Shown: positions 33,162 through 40,528 of the stretch, piece after piece
Layout of the letters: every line of letters starts with the position of its first letter
Numbering within the stretch: the stretch's first letter is position 1
Assembly (NCBI RefSeq): GCF_900119495.1
Contig: NZ_LT632435.1
Location: 134,998-198,997 of the forward strand
Origin: Arcanobacterium urinimassiliense
GTDB taxonomy: Bacteria > Actinomycetota > Actinomycetes > Actinomycetales > Actinomycetaceae
Length of the DNA: 64,000 bases
Direction: 5' to 3'
Notes under the pieces: model-generated
Databases searched by the model: none
Seen by the model: only the letters and a program-made list of their open reading frames with translations
What the model was told of the DNA's origin: nothing
Program-made: the position numbers and the translations under genes

Positions 33162-35672
33162 GTGAGTACAGAGAAGAAGAATATGAGCGAAACCGGATAT
33201 AAGCACGGATATATAAAAGACGTAGACCTGCAAAAAGAGATGGAAACTTCCTATCTCGATTATGCGATGTCGGTGATAGTCGGGCGCGCGCTTCCCGATG
33301 TGCGCGACGGCATGAAACCCGTACATCGGCGAGTAATTTACGCTATGTGGAATGGCGGTTTCCGCCCCGATGCTTCTTTCTCTAAATCAGTAAAAGTAGT
33401 GGGCGAAGTAATGAGTAATTACCACCCACACGGTGATGCTGCTATTTACGATACGATGGTGCGCTTAGTGCAACCGTGGAGTATGCGCTATCCGCTGGTA
33501 GCTGGGCAAGGAAATTTTGGTACGGCCGGAGATTTGGGTGCAGCTGCTCCGCGATATACCGAAGCCCGTATGGCTCCACTCGCTCTGGAAATGGTGCGCG
33601 ATATTAATGAAGACACCGTAGATTTTCAGCCTAATTTCGATGGATCGGTACAAGAACCTACCGTACTTACTGCGCGAATCCCTAATTTACTTATTAATGG
33701 CTCAGAAGGAATTGCGGTGGGTATGGCCACCCGAATTCCACCGCACAACCTACGGGAAGTAGCGGAAGGAGTGCAGTGGTATTTACAGCATCCGGAGGCG
33801 AGCCGCGAAGAACTGCTTAATCAGTTAATGCACTACATTAAAGGGCCAGATTTTCCGACCGGAGCCGTCATTCTCGGCACTAAAGGTATTGAAGATATGT
33901 ATCGCACGGGTAATGGTTCGATTACCCAAAGAGCGATTGTGGAAGTAGATGAAATAAACGGGCGGCAGTGCCTAGTAATTACCGATCTTCCCTACCAAGT
34001 GAATCCCGATAGATTACTCGGGAAGATGGTAGAAGGAATTAAAGACGGGCGGCTTCCTGGCATCGCTGATATTCGTGATGAATCTTCTGGGCGAGCTGGC
34101 CAGCGCATAGTAGTAGTCTTAAAACGCGACGCAGTAGCAAAAGTAGTGCTTAATAATTTATATAAGCATACGCAGCTGCAAAATAATTTCCCCGCCAATA
34201 TGCTGGCATTAGTGGACGGTGTGCCGCGTACACTTTCTTTAGACGGGTTCGTATATCACTGGGTAAATCATCAAATAGAAGTGATTAATCGCCGTACCCG
34301 TTATCGGCTGCAAAAGACCGAAGAACGGCTGATGATTCTTGCCGGATTGGCGAAAGCATTAGATAACTTAGATGCGGTAATTTCGCTTATTCGATCTTCT
34401 CAAACTCCGGAAGAAGCGCGCAATGGTTTGATTGCTTTGCTAGATATTAACGAAGTGCAAGCTGATCATATTTTGGCTATGCAGCTCCGCCGGTTGGCAG
34501 CTTTAGAGCGGCAGAAGATTCTAGATGAAAAGGCCGAGAAAGAAGCACTTTGCGCCGATTATCGGGATATTTTGGCGAAGCCAGAGCGGCAACGGCAAAT
34601 AATTTCTACCGAGTTGGCAGAGATAGTTGAAAAATATGGGGACGAGCGGCGTACCAAAATTATTCCTCATGAAGGCGGAGTGACGGTAGAAGATTTAATA
34701 CCGGAAGAAGAAGTAGTCGTGACGATTACCCGCTCCGGATTCATTAAGCGGACTAAAGTATCCGAATACCGGGCGCAGCATCGTGGTGGAAAAGGAATTA
34801 AAGGCGCTACTTTGCGAGGCGACGATGTAGTAGAGACTTTCGGTATTGCCTCTACGCACGATTGGCACCTTTTCTTCACCAATATGGGGCGGGTCTACCG
34901 TATTAAAGGTTATGAAATCCCGGAGGGAGCAAGAGATGCGAAAGGCCAGCATATAGCGAACCTATTAGCTTTCCAGCCGGAAGAAAAGATTGCCTCCGCT
35001 ATTTCTTTACATAACTATGAGCAGGCAGATTATTTAGTGCTGGCCACAGAAGACGGCATGATTAAAAAGACCCGGCTGAGTGAATATGATTCAGCGCGCA
35101 GTGGCGGGTTAATCGCGATAAATCTGCGTGAGCGCGCCGATGGCAGTACCGATAAATTAGTATCTGCCCAGCTGATAAACGAAAATGACGATTTATTGCT
35201 GGTATCACGGAAAGGTCAATCTTTACGCTTTACTGCTGACGAAGAATCTTTGCGGGCGCTCGGGAGAGCTACTGCAGGAGTGCGAGGTATGAAATTCCGG
35301 GCGGGCGATTCTTTGCTTACCATGGTGGCGGTGCGCGAAAACGCGGAAGTCTTTGTGGTGACGGAAGGTGGATTCGCAAAGCGTACCTTATTAGAAGAAT
35401 ATCGCCGGCAAAATCGCGGCGGCTTAGGAGTAAAAGTAGCCAATTTAGTGGCAGAGCGGGGAGATTTAGTAGGAGCTTTAATTACCCAAGCCGGTGATGA
35501 AGTGCTGGTAATTATGGAATCTGGAAAAGTAGTGCGCTCGCGGGTAGATGAAGTAAATCTGACGGGTAGAAATACGCAAGGAGTTACCTTTGCACGCCCC
35601 GAAGAAGACGATAAAATTATTGCAATTGCTATTAATCTAGAAAAAGATGAAGAAGAGGAAGAGAGCGCATAA
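33162..35672 (+). CDS. gyrA: DNA gyrase subunit A
   Basis: Breakage-reunion subunit of gyrase. The 836 residues include [31 protein letters not shown], the catalytic tyrosine in APRYTEARM, and six C-terminal beta-pinwheel blades with the GyrA-box-like RGGKGIKG. In the quinolone-binding region the sequence is [11 protein letters not shown]: the position of E. coli Ser83 is Ala and Asp87 is kept, as in mycobacteria, which is known to lower quinolone affinity. The following stretch [18 protein letters not shown] departs from the common GNFGSPGNDPAAAMRYTE form. It starts at GTG 33162 after AAGGA. Confidence 0.98.
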   Translation: MSTEKKNMSETGYKHGYIKDVDLQKEMETSYLDYAMSVIVGRALPDVRDGMKPVHRRVIYAMWNGGFRPDASFSKSVKVVGEVMSNYHPHGDAAIYDTMVRLVQPWSMRYPLVAGQGNFGTAGDLGAAAPRYTEARMAPLALEMVRDINEDTVDFQPNFDGSVQEPTVLTARIPNLLINGSEGIAVGMATRIPPHNLREVAEGVQWYLQHPEASREELLNQLMHYIKGPDFPTGAVILGTKGIEDMYRTGNGSITQRAIVEVDEINGRQCLVITDLPYQVNPDRLLGKMVEGIKDGRLPGIADIRDESSGRAGQRIVVVLKRDAVAKVVLNNLYKHTQLQNNFPANMLALVDGVPRTLSLDGFVYHWVNHQIEVINRRTRYRLQKTEERLMILAGLAKALDNLDAVISLIRSSQTPEEARNGLIALLDINEVQADHILAMQLRRLAALERQKILDEKAEKEALCADYRDILAKPERQRQIISTELAEIVEKYGDERRTKIIPHEGGVTVEDLIPEEEVVVTITRSGFIKRTKVSEYRAQHRGGKGIKGATLRGDDVVETFGIASTHDWHLFFTNMGRVYRIKGYEIPEGARDAKGQHIANLLAFQPEEKIASAISLHNYEQADYLVLATEDGMIKKTRLSEYDSARSGGLIAINLRERADGSTDKLVSAQLINENDDLLLVSRKGQSLRFTADEESLRALGRATAGVRGMKFRAGDSLLTMVAVRENAEVFVVTEGGFAKRTLLEEYRRQNRGGLGVKVANLVAERGDLVGALITQAGDEVLVIMESGKVVRSRVDEVNLTGRNTQGVTFARPEEDDKIIAIAINLEKDEEEEESA

Positions 35673-36094
35673 TGGCAGAAGAAAAACCTGCCGCTGGAGT
35701 GGAAAATTCGGTACCTGCCGAAGAATATCCGGTGGAAATAAAAACGGCGCAACTGACTATTTCTCATATTAATCCATGGTCGGCGTTGAAGATTTCTTTC
35801 CTTCTTTCAGTGGCGGTAGGCATTGTTATAGTGGTGCTTTCAATAATTGCTTGGTTTATTTTTGACGCTATGCACGTATGGTCAGGTATTGCCGAGCTTT
35901 TCACCACTTTGAAATCGGAGCAGTTACTGCAAATGGGGCAATTCTTAGAATTTGGAAGATTGATACCCTTTTCTATCATTGTGGCTTTAATGGAAATTGT
36001 GCTCTGTACGGCTGCGGGTGGTTTAATGGCGCTGATTTACAATACTGTAGCTTCGCTGGTAGGTGGCTTGCGTATAGTAGCTACGGACGAATAG
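35672..36094 (+). CDS. DUF3566-domain membrane protein
   Basis: Actinobacteria-specific membrane protein of unknown function, always found just after gyrA. The 140 residues have an acidic N-terminus, then AQLTISHINPWSALKISFLLSVAVGIVIVVLSIIAWFIF (first membrane span about 45-67) and a second span near 105-125 ending in VASLVGGLRIVATDE. Its ATG shares one base with the gyrA stop (TAATG), so it is translationally coupled to gyrase. This matches the neighbourhood of Rv0007 in mycobacteria. Confidence 0.92.
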   Translation: MAEEKPAAGVENSVPAEEYPVEIKTAQLTISHINPWSALKISFLLSVAVGIVIVVLSIIAWFIFDAMHVWSGIAELFTTLKSEQLLQMGQFLEFGRLIPFSIIVALMEIVLCTAAGGLMALIYNTVASLVGGLRIVATDE

Positions 36095-36156
36095 AGCCAG
36101 AGAAAAAGCAGACAGCAGAAAAAGTGTGAGTTCTATTGCTTACCACGCAATCTGAT

Positions 36157-36184
36157 TTGTAAATATATGCTTTTTTAAGATAAT
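36157..36184 (+). promoter_or_regulatory. Candidate tRNA-Ile/tRNA-Ala promoter
   Basis: TTGTAA (36157-36162) and GATAAT (36179-36184) are separated by 16 bases, 34 bases before the first tRNA. Confidence 0.4.
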
Positions 36185-36218
36185 CTAACTCGGTACGTAG
36201 TTAAAACGCAGTACGAAT

Positions 36219-36292
36219 GGGCCTATAGCTCAGTTGGTTAGAGCGCCACACTGATAATGTGGAGGTCGATGGTTCGAGTCCATCTAGGCCCA
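36219..36292 (+). tRNA. tRNA-Ile (GAT)
   Basis: 74-base cloverleaf: acceptor GGGCCTA/TAGGCCC with discriminator A, D-loop AGCTCAGTTGGTTAGAGC, anticodon loop CTGATAA (GAT), T-arm GGTTCGAGTCC. No encoded CCA. It follows gyrA-DUF3566 as in most actinobacteria. Confidence 0.97.
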
Positions 36293-36314
36293 CGGAAATA
36301 GCAGTTTTCCCTAC

Positions 36315-36387
36315 GGGGCATTGGCGCAGCTGGTAGCGCGACTGCTTTGCAAGCAGTAGGTCAGGGGTTCGAGTCCCCTATGCTCCA
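36315..36387 (+). tRNA. tRNA-Ala (TGC)
   Basis: 73-base cloverleaf: acceptor GGGGCAT/ATGCTCC, D-arm GCGCAGCTGGTAGCGC, anticodon loop TTTGCAA (TGC), T-arm GGTTCGAGTCC, discriminator A, no encoded CCA. It lies 22 bases after tRNA-Ile, so the two are probably cotranscribed. Confidence 0.97.
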
Positions 36388-36464
36388 CTCCATTTGAATT
36401 TTATATAGAAAATTTTTTATTGCTCTAAAATTTGTTTTATCAGTGGCGAAAAAATACTGAAATT

Positions 36465-37097
36465 ATGGGAAATATGAAAGATTATTTTGCAGGAGATCCA
36501 CGCACAGAGCGGCAGCGTATGCTGGCGGGAGATTGGTATAGAGCTTTTGATTCCGATAATGCACTGGTCGCTCAGCGGGGTATGGAATTAACTGATGAAT
36601 ACTACGGAGCAGAAGTCTATGGAGAAAAAGAGCGCGCAAAAGAAATTCTCCACGAGCTGCTTGGTGAGGTAGGCGAAGATGTATATATTAAGCCACCTTT
36701 TTATGTAGACTACGGTGAAAATATCTACATCGGGGCGCGCACTTTTATTAATTTTAATTTAGTGGCGCTGGATTGCACCGAAATTCGCATAGGTGAAGAT
36801 TGCATGATTGGGCCAAATGTGCAGCTCTTGACGCCTATTCATCCTTTAGAAAAAGAAGCTCGCCGCGCTAAAATTGAAAAAGCAGCCCCGATTACGCTCG
36901 GCAATAATGTGTGGCTCGGAGGCGGAGTGATAGTGCTACCAGGAGTCACGATTGGTGATAATACCGTGGTAGGTGCCGGAGCCGTCGTCACTAAAGATTT
37001 ACCGGCAAATGTGCTGGCGGTGGGAAATCCGGCGCGGATTCTGCGCAGCCTAGAAGCGGAAGAGTTCCCTCCGGCGGCGCGGGCGGAAAAGAAGTAA
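36465..37097 (+). CDS. Maltose/galactoside O-acetyltransferase-like enzyme (left-handed beta-helix)
   Basis: Acetyl-CoA-dependent sugar O-acetyltransferase of the NodL/LacA/Maa group, a cytosolic trimer. From the ATG at 36465 it has 210 residues: the Maa domain near the N-terminus (RQRMLAGDWYRAFD), then hexapeptide repeats (IGARTFINFN, IGEDCMIGPN, IGDNTVVGAGAVV). The catalytic histidine is in LLTPIHPLE, and the C-terminal VGNPARILR is present. Upstream in-frame codons reach 36432 only as a TTG without a ribosome site, so I use the ATG; 36474 is an alternative. It stands alone after the tRNAs. The natural acceptor sugar is unknown. Confidence 0.9.
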   Translation: MGNMKDYFAGDPRTERQRMLAGDWYRAFDSDNALVAQRGMELTDEYYGAEVYGEKERAKEILHELLGEVGEDVYIKPPFYVDYGENIYIGARTFINFNLVALDCTEIRIGEDCMIGPNVQLLTPIHPLEKEARRAKIEKAAPITLGNNVWLGGGVIVLPGVTIGDNTVVGAGAVVTKDLPANVLAVGNPARILRSLEAEEFPPAARAEKK

Positions 37098-37101
37098 GAA
37101 A

Positions 37102-37251
37102 TTATAGATTTTCCCAATAGTCCGCTGCCCACGGATCTGGCCGCTCGTTGCCGCAGTTAATTTTGGGCAGTTTACCTAATTTAATTGCCAGCGCGAGTGC
37201 TGCGCAGCCGAGAAAAAATAATGAGAAGCAACCCTTTTTTCGAAAATGCAT
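37102..37251 (-). CDS. 49-residue DLW-39-like membrane protein
   Basis: Small protein on the minus strand with a good site (AGGAAAG) just before the ATG at 37251. It has a basic start (MHFRKKG), one hydrophobic span (about residues 8-25) and a polar C-terminus with PDPWAADYWENL. Actinobacteria typically encode a short one-span protein of the DLW-39 family near gyrA and ppiA; position, length and the DPWA element fit that family loosely. It is convergent with the acetyltransferase. Its 5' region faces ppiA divergently across a 100-base gap. The family assignment is tentative. Confidence 0.55.
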   Translation of the reverse strand: MHFRKKGCFSLFFLGCAALALAIKLGKLPKINCGNERPDPWAADYWENL

Positions 37252-37351
37252 AATCTTTCCTTTTCGTAATTTACTATCTAGTCTACTGATTTCTTTTTGC
37301 ACTGGTATCCGCGGCGGTGAATTTACCGGCAAGTTATGAAAAGATAGAACT

Positions 37352-37873
37352 ATGAAAGCAACTATACACACAAATATGGGAGATATTGCGGTAGAGCTCT
37401 ATCCGCAGTATGCACCGGAAACAGTAGCGAATTTTACGGAGCTAGCCACTGGAAAACGCGAATGGATAGATCCGCGCAGCGGCGAGAAAGTGACGCGGCC
37501 ACTTTATGACGGAGTTATTTTCCACCGCGTAATTGACGGTTTCATGATTCAGGGTGGAGATCCGCTCGGAACGGGCACCGGTGGCCCGGGCTATACTTTT
37601 GACGATGAAATTTCGGCAGAAGTTAACTTCACAGCTCCCTATATGCTCGCAATGGCCAATGCGGGTACGCGTTTCGGTAAAGGCACCAACGGTTCTCAGT
37701 TTTTCATTACCGTAGCCCCCACCACGTGGCTACAAGGAAAGCACACTATTTTTGGAAAAGTAGTGGATGCGGATTCGCAGGCAGTAGTAGATAAAATAGC
37801 GCAAGTAGAAACCGGAGCACTTGATAGGCCGGTAGAGGATGTAGTAATCGAAACAATTTCGGTGGCAGAGTAG
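37352..37873 (+). CDS. ppiA: Peptidyl-prolyl cis-trans isomerase, cyclophilin type
   Basis: Cytosolic proline isomerase. The 173 residues contain the cyclophilin core: GDIAVELYPQYAPETVANFTELA (10-32), FHRVIDGFMIQGGDPLGTGTGGPGY (about 56-80), LAMANAGTRFGKGTNGSQFFITVAPTTWLQGKHTIFG (about 97-133). Catalytic Arg is in FHRV. A seven-residue insertion after residue 36 (IDPRSGEK) is common in actinobacterial PpiA. The location between gyrA/tRNA and a rhomboid protease matches other actinobacteria. Confidence 0.96.
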   Translation: MKATIHTNMGDIAVELYPQYAPETVANFTELATGKREWIDPRSGEKVTRPLYDGVIFHRVIDGFMIQGGDPLGTGTGGPGYTFDDEISAEVNFTAPYMLAMANAGTRFGKGTNGSQFFITVAPTTWLQGKHTIFGKVVDADSQAVVDKIAQVETGALDRPVEDVVIETISVAE

Positions 37874-37881
37874 TCTAACTA

Positions 37882-38580
37882 ATGCCGAGAAAAAGTATTT
37901 CTGAGCAGCTGCGCGCCTTTTGGGCCGGAATTTCCACGGGGCGGTTTCTTCGTTATGCGGAAAGCGCCCCGGTCACCTGCGGCTTAATTCTGCTTTCCGC
38001 ACTACTAGTCTTAGCAGAGCGAATACAGCCAGTAATAGGCGCGCAGCTGCTCTTCTACCCACCCTTAGCTTTTTATCAGCCTTATCGCTTTATCACGGCG
38101 GCTTTTCTCCACGCTGGCCTTCTGCACTTACTGTTCAATATGTATGCACTCTGGCTAATTGGATCAGTATTAGAGCGCATAATTGGCTCTCTCCGCTTCG
38201 CACTGCTCTATATTTTGAGCGCTTTCGCGGGAAACGTCATGTTTTATGCCGTTTCGGTAATGACTAATACTATGCATACCGCGGCAGTAGGAGCTTCCGG
38301 AGCGGTATTTGGGCTCTTCGGCGCTTTACTAATTTTTACGCGCAACGTACAAGGAAATACAGCCGGTATAGCAATTTTATTGGGAGTCAATCTGGCGCTC
38401 AGTTTTATAATTCCCGCTATTGCCTGGCAAGCACATTTGGGTGGATTAATAGGTGGCACTCTCTTAATGTGGCTCTGGGTGGTAATTCGTAAGATTCGCC
38501 GCCAGCCCAGCCTGCTCCTAGATATTCTAATTGCTGCCCTTATTGCTGCTCTTTTAGTGGGAATACTCTATCTTCTCTAA
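37882..38580 (+). CDS. Rhomboid-family intramembrane serine protease
   Basis: Polytopic membrane protease. The 232 residues have about six or seven membrane spans. They contain the L1/early motif YQPYRFITAAFLHAGLLHLLFNMYALWLIG (about 67-96), the catalytic serine in VGASGAVFGLFGAL (about 134-147) and the catalytic histidine in WQAHLGGLIGG (about 181-191). It begins 8 bases after the ppiA stop and is probably cotranscribed with it. Substrates are unknown; the single-span proteins nearby are possibilities only by proximity. Confidence 0.94.
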   Translation: MPRKSISEQLRAFWAGISTGRFLRYAESAPVTCGLILLSALLVLAERIQPVIGAQLLFYPPLAFYQPYRFITAAFLHAGLLHLLFNMYALWLIGSVLERIIGSLRFALLYILSAFAGNVMFYAVSVMTNTMHTAAVGASGAVFGLFGALLIFTRNVQGNTAGIAILLGVNLALSFIIPAIAWQAHLGGLIGGTLLMWLWVVIRKIRRQPSLLLDILIAALIAALLVGILYLL

Positions 38581-38734
38581 GTCATTGCGGGGAGTTATTT
38601 TCTAAGAGAATTTTTAGCGGAAAACTAAAAAATTCATATAGTTCGTGCAGAGTATAATAGCTATAAAAGTACGCAAAGTGTTGTCCAAGTAAAGCAGCGC
38701 AAATAAAATTACGCAAATAAAATCGTTCAAGTAT

Positions 38735-38766
38735 TTATCCACAGGCTTTCCCACAGTCGTGGATAA
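38735..38766. promoter_or_regulatory. Inverted pair of DnaA boxes outside the origin
   Basis: TTATCCACA (38735-38743, perfect) and CGTGGATAA (38758-38766, one mismatch on the opposite strand) are separated by 14 bases. Their outer halves form a 9-base inverted repeat (TTTATCCAC/GTGGATAAA). They sit in the 275-base gap between the convergent rhomboid and crgA genes, roughly 11 kb from oriC. The gap also holds an orphan TATAAT at 38653-38658 but no gene that I can see. Confidence 0.6.
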
Positions 38767-38855
38767 ATTACAAACTTGTAATTCGCTTTTAATTTTAGAA
38801 ATAGTGCGCTTTGGAAATAATTCGCTTTGAAAGTGGAGAGTGGAGCGAAAAGTGG

Positions 38856-39125
38856 CTACTTCCAACCCGCCGTCATAAAGAAACCAGCTAACATAAAGCC
38901 AATTCCAATGAAAAGATTGATATTGCCGTTGCTAAGCCCCGGAACCGGGAAACGCCCATTCGTTACATAAGCGGTGACTACTATTAAAAGGCCAATAATA
39001 GCTAGTGCCACCATGAGCGGTGCCCACCAGCGCGGAGAACGCTTCTCTTCGGTGGTGTTCTGTGCGCGGCGATTTTGCGCCTTGCGGCGGTCGACTACTT
39101 TTTGGCGTTTTTTAGATTCAGGCAT
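38856..39125 (-). CDS. crgA: Cell division protein CrgA
   Basis: Small two-span membrane protein that coordinates divisome and peptidoglycan factors in actinobacteria. It has 89 residues from the ATG at 39125, which has GGGAG 6 bases upstream. A basic N-terminus (MPESKKRQKVVDRRKAQNRRAQ) is followed by the signature SPRWWAPLMVALAIIGLLIVV (first span about 31-53) and FIGIGFMLAGFFMTAGWK (second span about 70-89). It is divergent from the sortase gene, the arrangement seen across actinobacteria. Confidence 0.96.
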   Translation of the reverse strand: MPESKKRQKVVDRRKAQNRRAQNTTEEKRSPRWWAPLMVALAIIGLLIVVTAYVTNGRFPVPGLSNGNINLFIGIGFMLAGFFMTAGWK

Positions 39126-39151
39126 CTTTACTCCCAACAAACTTAAATAGC

Positions 39152-39179
39152 TTCACAGGTAAGGATATATGGATATAGT
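39152..39179 (+). promoter_or_regulatory. Candidate promoter for the sortase gene
   Basis: TTCACA (39152-39157) and TATAGT (39174-39179) are separated by 16 bases in the crgA-srtE divergent gap. Confidence 0.35.
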
Positions 39180-39249
39180 AAAAAAAGGGAGCGGGACGCA
39201 GAGAAAAAGCAAAGAAGCGCCCGCGCAGAGAAAGTTTTAGAATAAGAGC

Positions 39250-40131
39250 GTGGATACAAAAGAAATACAAATAGGCGAAGTACCTCGGCATCGGGGGCGT
39301 TCTGCTTCGCATAGAGCAGAAGCCCGCAGGAGCCGCACGCAGAGTGAGCAAAGTACGGCTCCGCGCCCGCCGGCGAGCCGAAAAAGAAAGTTACTTTTTG
39401 GAGCAATAGGAATATTAGGAGAAATTCTAATTACTATTGGTATCCTCTTGGGGCTTTTTATCGTGTGGCAGCTGTGGTGGACCAACTTAGTGGGAGAGCG
39501 TAACCAAGCCACAGCGGTATCGGCTATCCACGAAGAATTTGGGAAACTACCTCCCGGTGTAGGGGAAGCACACCACGACGCTCCGCCAGCTTGGGAAAAA
39601 GCAGTAGGCCCTGGTGAGCATTTCGGAGTAATCCACATTCCGGCTTTTGGCTATGATCATCAAAGCATAATCGCCGAAGGCACCACGAAACAAGTACTAG
39701 ATTTCGGGGCTTTTGGGCACTACACCGATACCGCTATGCCCGGGGAAATTGGTAATTTTTCCACCGCTGTGCACAGAGAAGTCTACGGCGCTCGCATGAT
39801 AAACGTAGATAAGTTAAAAGAAGGCGACGCAATCGTCATCGAAACTGCCGATACCTGGTATGTGTATAAAATAATTAGTCACCAAATAGTAGACCCCAGT
39901 GATATTTATGTAGTTTCCCCAGATCCTTTCCGCGCGCGCGAACGGATTGAAGCCGGGCAAGATTATAGCGGGATTCACCCCACGCGCCGGCTACTTACTA
40001 TTACTACTTGCCATCCGCCGGGGATTGCCAATAAACGCTGGATTGTCCAAGCAGAATTTGATAACTGGGTGAAGCGTAGCGATGGAAAACCGATAGAACT
40101 TATTGACCCAGCAGAGTTAGCGAAGAAGTAG
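39250..40131 (+). CDS. Class E sortase
   Basis: Membrane-anchored cysteine transpeptidase that attaches surface proteins carrying LAXTG signals to peptidoglycan. The 293 residues have a basic, disordered cytoplasmic N-terminus (1-47), one membrane helix (about 50-75), and a sortase barrel. Catalytic His is in STAVHREVYG (about 174), catalytic Cys in LTITTCHPP (Cys254) and Arg in ANKRW shortly after. Class E is supported by the TxTTCHP context and by the crgA-srtE-pknB neighbourhood typical of actinobacteria. A LAKTG-bearing protein is encoded at 49534-52512, a plausible substrate. The start is a GTG with a weak site. Confidence 0.93.
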   Translation: MDTKEIQIGEVPRHRGRSASHRAEARRSRTQSEQSTAPRPPASRKRKLLFGAIGILGEILITIGILLGLFIVWQLWWTNLVGERNQATAVSAIHEEFGKLPPGVGEAHHDAPPAWEKAVGPGEHFGVIHIPAFGYDHQSIIAEGTTKQVLDFGAFGHYTDTAMPGEIGNFSTAVHREVYGARMINVDKLKEGDAIVIETADTWYVYKIISHQIVDPSDIYVVSPDPFRARERIEAGQDYSGIHPTRRLLTITTCHPPGIANKRWIVQAEFDNWVKRSDGKPIELIDPAELAKK

Positions 40132-40141
40132 GGAGAGGAAA

Positions 40142-40297
40142 ATGTACGGATTTATTTGGCGGCATTTGCCGGGGCCTACTTGGCTAAAAGTAATCGAATC
40201 ACTGGTGTTGATATTAGCGATAGTTTGGCTGCTCTTTAACTATGCTTTTCCGTGGTTAGTAGAAGAAACGGATTTCTTCGGCACCACTATCAGCTAA
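40142..40297 (+). CDS. 51-residue conserved small membrane protein next to sortase E
   Basis: Hand-read ORF with an AGGAAA site directly before the ATG at 40142, 10 bases after the sortase stop. It begins MYGFIWRHLPGPTWLKVIES, continues with one hydrophobic span (about 19-35, LVLILAIVWLLF), then NYAFPWLVEE. Short proteins of this MYxxxWRxLPGP...FPW pattern occur next to sortase E genes in other actinobacteria. The function is unknown; cotranscription with the sortase suggests an accessory or a partner. It is below the size limit of most automated gene calls. Confidence 0.75.
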   Translation: MYGFIWRHLPGPTWLKVIESLVLILAIVWLLFNYAFPWLVEETDFFGTTIS

Positions 40298-40495
40298 ACC
40301 TGTAATTAGCTAAATAGCATTTCTGATATCGGTGACGTTCGCTAAAGCGTAGTATCCCATGCGCAACGCTACCGACTAAGCTTTCTGTAGATGCCAGCTA
40401 AGCCATGTTGTGGATGCAGGTAAAGCCCTAGTGGTAGTTGCTTTCTGCGGTAATACCTGCAGCGAAAAATATCTAGCGGAGTAACTCGCGGCAGT

Positions 40496-40528
40496 AATTA
40501 ATAATTATTCTGTGAATAACTATTAATT
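40496..40528. terminator. AT-rich hairpin overlapping the pknB stop
   Basis: 15-base arms (40496-40510 and 40514-40528, AATTAATAATTATTC and near-complement, one mismatch) with a 3-base loop. The pknB stop codon is inside the right arm. It may be a weak bidirectional terminator for the convergent small ORF and pknB. The rest of the 225-base gap shows no gene. Confidence 0.4.

Noticed and set aside
36432-36464. Extended N-terminus of the acetyltransferase from a TTG.
   Set aside because: No ribosome site and no resemblance to the family's N-terminus; the ATGs at 36465 or 36474 fit better.
38653-38658. Perfect TATAAT on the plus strand as a promoter for a small RNA.
   Set aside because: No suitable -35 at 16-18 bases, and no structured RNA or ORF downstream could be identified before crgA.
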